From Bradyrhizobium sp. ISRA430 (GTDB lineage Bacteria > Pseudomonadota > Alphaproteobacteria > Rhizobiales > Xanthobacteraceae): a stretch of 64,000 nucleotides of DNA. The position numbers and the translations under genes are program-made. Below the pieces are notes generated by a model. The model was not told where the DNA came from. It worked only from the letters and a program-made list of their open reading frames with translations, and did no database searches. Numbering within the stretch: position 1 is the stretch's first letter; each line of letters opens with the position of its first letter. Below are positions 62,965 through 64,000 of the stretch, in pieces. The stretch covers positions 8,348,501 through 8,412,500 of the forward strand of contig NZ_CP094516.1 in assembly GCF_029909975.1 (NCBI RefSeq), written 5' to 3'.

Positions 62965-64000
62965 ATGACCCGCCTTTCGCATCTCACCTTGCGCAATTTC
63001 CTGATTGCGCTCCACGACCTGTTGGCGACAACGGCGGCGCTGTTCGTCGCGTTCTATGTGCGCTTCGAGGGCGGCGAGGGCTTTGTCGAGCGCCTGCCGC
63101 TGCTGTTCGAGATCCTGCCCTACTTCCTCGCCTTCAGCGCGGTCGTGTTCTTCATCTTCAACCTGACGGATAGCAAGTGGCGCTTCATCTCGCTGCCCGA
63201 CGCGCTGAACATCATTCGCGCAGCAACCGTGCTGACGGTGGCGCTCCTGGTTCTCGACTACATCTTCGTCGCCCCCAACATCCGCGGTGGTTTCTTTCTC
63301 GGCAAGGTGACGATCGTCCTCTACTGGTTCCTTGAAATTTCCTTCCTCAGCGCGTTGCGACTTATCTATCGCTACTTCCGCTATACGCGCGTGCGCCGCC
63401 ATGCACGGATCGACGATGCCGCGCCGACGCTTCTGATCGGCCGCGCCGCGGATGCCGAGGTGCTTCTGCGCGGCATCGAGAGCGGCGCCATCAAGCGCCT
63501 CTGGCCGGTCGGTGTGTTGTCGCCATCGCGCGCGGACCGCGGCCAGACCATCCGCAACGTGCCGGTGCTGGGCGGCCTTGACGATCTCGAGGACATCAAC
63601 AACGACTTCGCCAAGCGCAACAAGGCCATCGCCCGCGTCGTCATGACGCCGTCCGCCTTCGAACCGGAGGCCCGTCCGGAGTCGATCCTGGTGCGGGCGC
63701 GTAAGCTCGGCATGATCGTCAATCGCATGCCCTCGCTCGAGAGCGGTGACACGCCGCGGCTCACCGCGGTTGCGGTCGAGGACCTGCTGTTGCGGCCGAG
63801 CGAGAAGATCGATTACGCGCGCCTGGAAGCCCTCATCGCGGGCAAGGCGGTGATCGTCACCGGCGGCGGCGGCTCGATCGGGGCCGAAATCTGCGAGCGC
63901 CTCGTCGCCTTCGGCGCGGCGCGTCTTCTCATCATCGAGCATTCCGAGCCGGCGCTCTACGCAGTCACGGAAGCGCTCGCGGCACAGGGTGCCGCTGCCG
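62965..64000 (+). CDS. CapD/WbpM-family membrane nucleotide-sugar dehydratase, partial (cut by window end)
   Basis: The first 345 codons are present. Four N-terminal transmembrane helices (LIALHDLLATTAALFVAFYVRF; YFLAFSAVVFFIFNL; ATVLTVALLVLDYIFV; VLYWFLEISFLSALRLIY) are followed by a CoA-binding-like Rossmann domain (APTLLIGRAADAEVLLRGI) and the start of the SDR domain (IVTGGGGSIGAEICERL). This is the WbpM/CapD/PglF architecture of membrane UDP-GlcNAc 4,6-dehydratases. It should produce a UDP-4-keto-6-deoxy sugar for QuiNAc- or FucNAc-type residues. The 3' end lies outside the window. Confidence 0.92.
   Translation, partial: MTRLSHLTLRNFLIALHDLLATTAALFVAFYVRFEGGEGFVERLPLLFEILPYFLAFSAVVFFIFNLTDSKWRFISLPDALNIIRAATVLTVALLVLDYIFVAPNIRGGFFLGKVTIVLYWFLEISFLSALRLIYRYFRYTRVRRHARIDDAAPTLLIGRAADAEVLLRGIESGAIKRLWPVGVLSPSRADRGQTIRNVPVLGGLDDLEDINNDFAKRNKAIARVVMTPSAFEPEARPESILVRARKLGMIVNRMPSLESGDTPRLTAVAVEDLLLRPSEKIDYARLEALIAGKAVIVTGGGGSIGAEICERLVAFGAARLLIIEHSEPALYAVTEALAAQGAAA

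Noticed and set aside
62743..63942. 399-codon minus-strand frame at the right edge
   Set aside because: Antisense to the CapD/WbpM-like gene, which has membrane helices and a GGGGSIG nucleotide site.

Overview
The window looks like a chromosomal segment of a high-GC alphaproteobacterium, most probably Bradyrhizobium or a close relative. The grounds are high GC and GC3 in the flanks, a Bug/TctC-type tripartite tricarboxylate transporter, a Bradyrhizobium-style intergenic palindrome, RTX-type secreted proteins and a large lipopolysaccharide/exopolysaccharide (O-antigen-like) locus. The species is inferred from protein character, not from a marker gene. I saw no rRNA, intact tRNA or CRISPR array.

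Region 1 (about 0-14.4 kb) is a catabolic/transport block. It opens with a tautomerase-family gene and a VOC-family gene. A minus-strand set follows: a GntR/FCD regulator, a fused FAD/Fe-S 2-hydroxyacid dehydrogenase and a GlcG/HbpS-type small protein. Divergent from it is a plus-strand operon of two paralogous class V aminotransferases, an MFS permease, a crotonase-fold protein and TctC-TctB-TctA. One identical 14-mer lies upstream of both the dehydrogenase and the aminotransferase operon, which suggests one GntR regulon. The chemistry fits import of an organic acid, hydroxyacid oxidation and glyoxylate/keto-acid transamination. The substrate is unknown.

Region 2 (14.9-23.6 kb) holds two large repeat-rich, probably type I-secreted proteins: a 1552-aa NodB-fold/VCBS/RTX protein and a 738-aa HExxH metalloprotease. 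They share a C-terminal module of about 110 aa. A class III CoA-transferase lies between them on the opposite strand.

Region 3 (23.6-39 kb) is a mosaic, lower-GC accessory segment. It has a 162-bp direct repeat, a 53-bp tctA fragment, a Wzz-like gene plus lipoprotein gene (with a second, inverted and broken copy 10 kb away), decayed outer-membrane-protein, phage-like and IS630 sequences, and surface-modification genes: acyltransferase 3, NeuD-like acetyltransferase, beta-propeller glycosidase-like protein, GT2, two methyltransferases, phytanoyl-CoA dioxygenase-like protein and WbqC-like protein.

Region 4 (39-64 kb) is the polysaccharide locus. It encodes dTDP-sugar enzymes (RmlA, RmlB, WecE-like and a second DegT aminotransferase, a half-size NDP-hexose 2,3-dehydratase) but no RmlC or RmlD. 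It also has a Wzx flippase, two tandem polytopic Wzy-like paralogs, a Wzz-like protein, several glycosyltransferases, a WlbA/WlbB/WlbC-like acetamido-sugar cassette, Gmd and Fcl for GDP-L-fucose, an SDR epimerase and the start of a CapD/WbpM-type dehydratase cut by the window edge. No initiating glycosyltransferase or Wza/Wzc export genes are visible. The most interesting inferred system is an unusual deoxy-amino-sugar pathway: RmlAB feeding a single-domain 2,3-dehydratase and its adjacent aminotransferase, instead of L-rhamnose synthesis.
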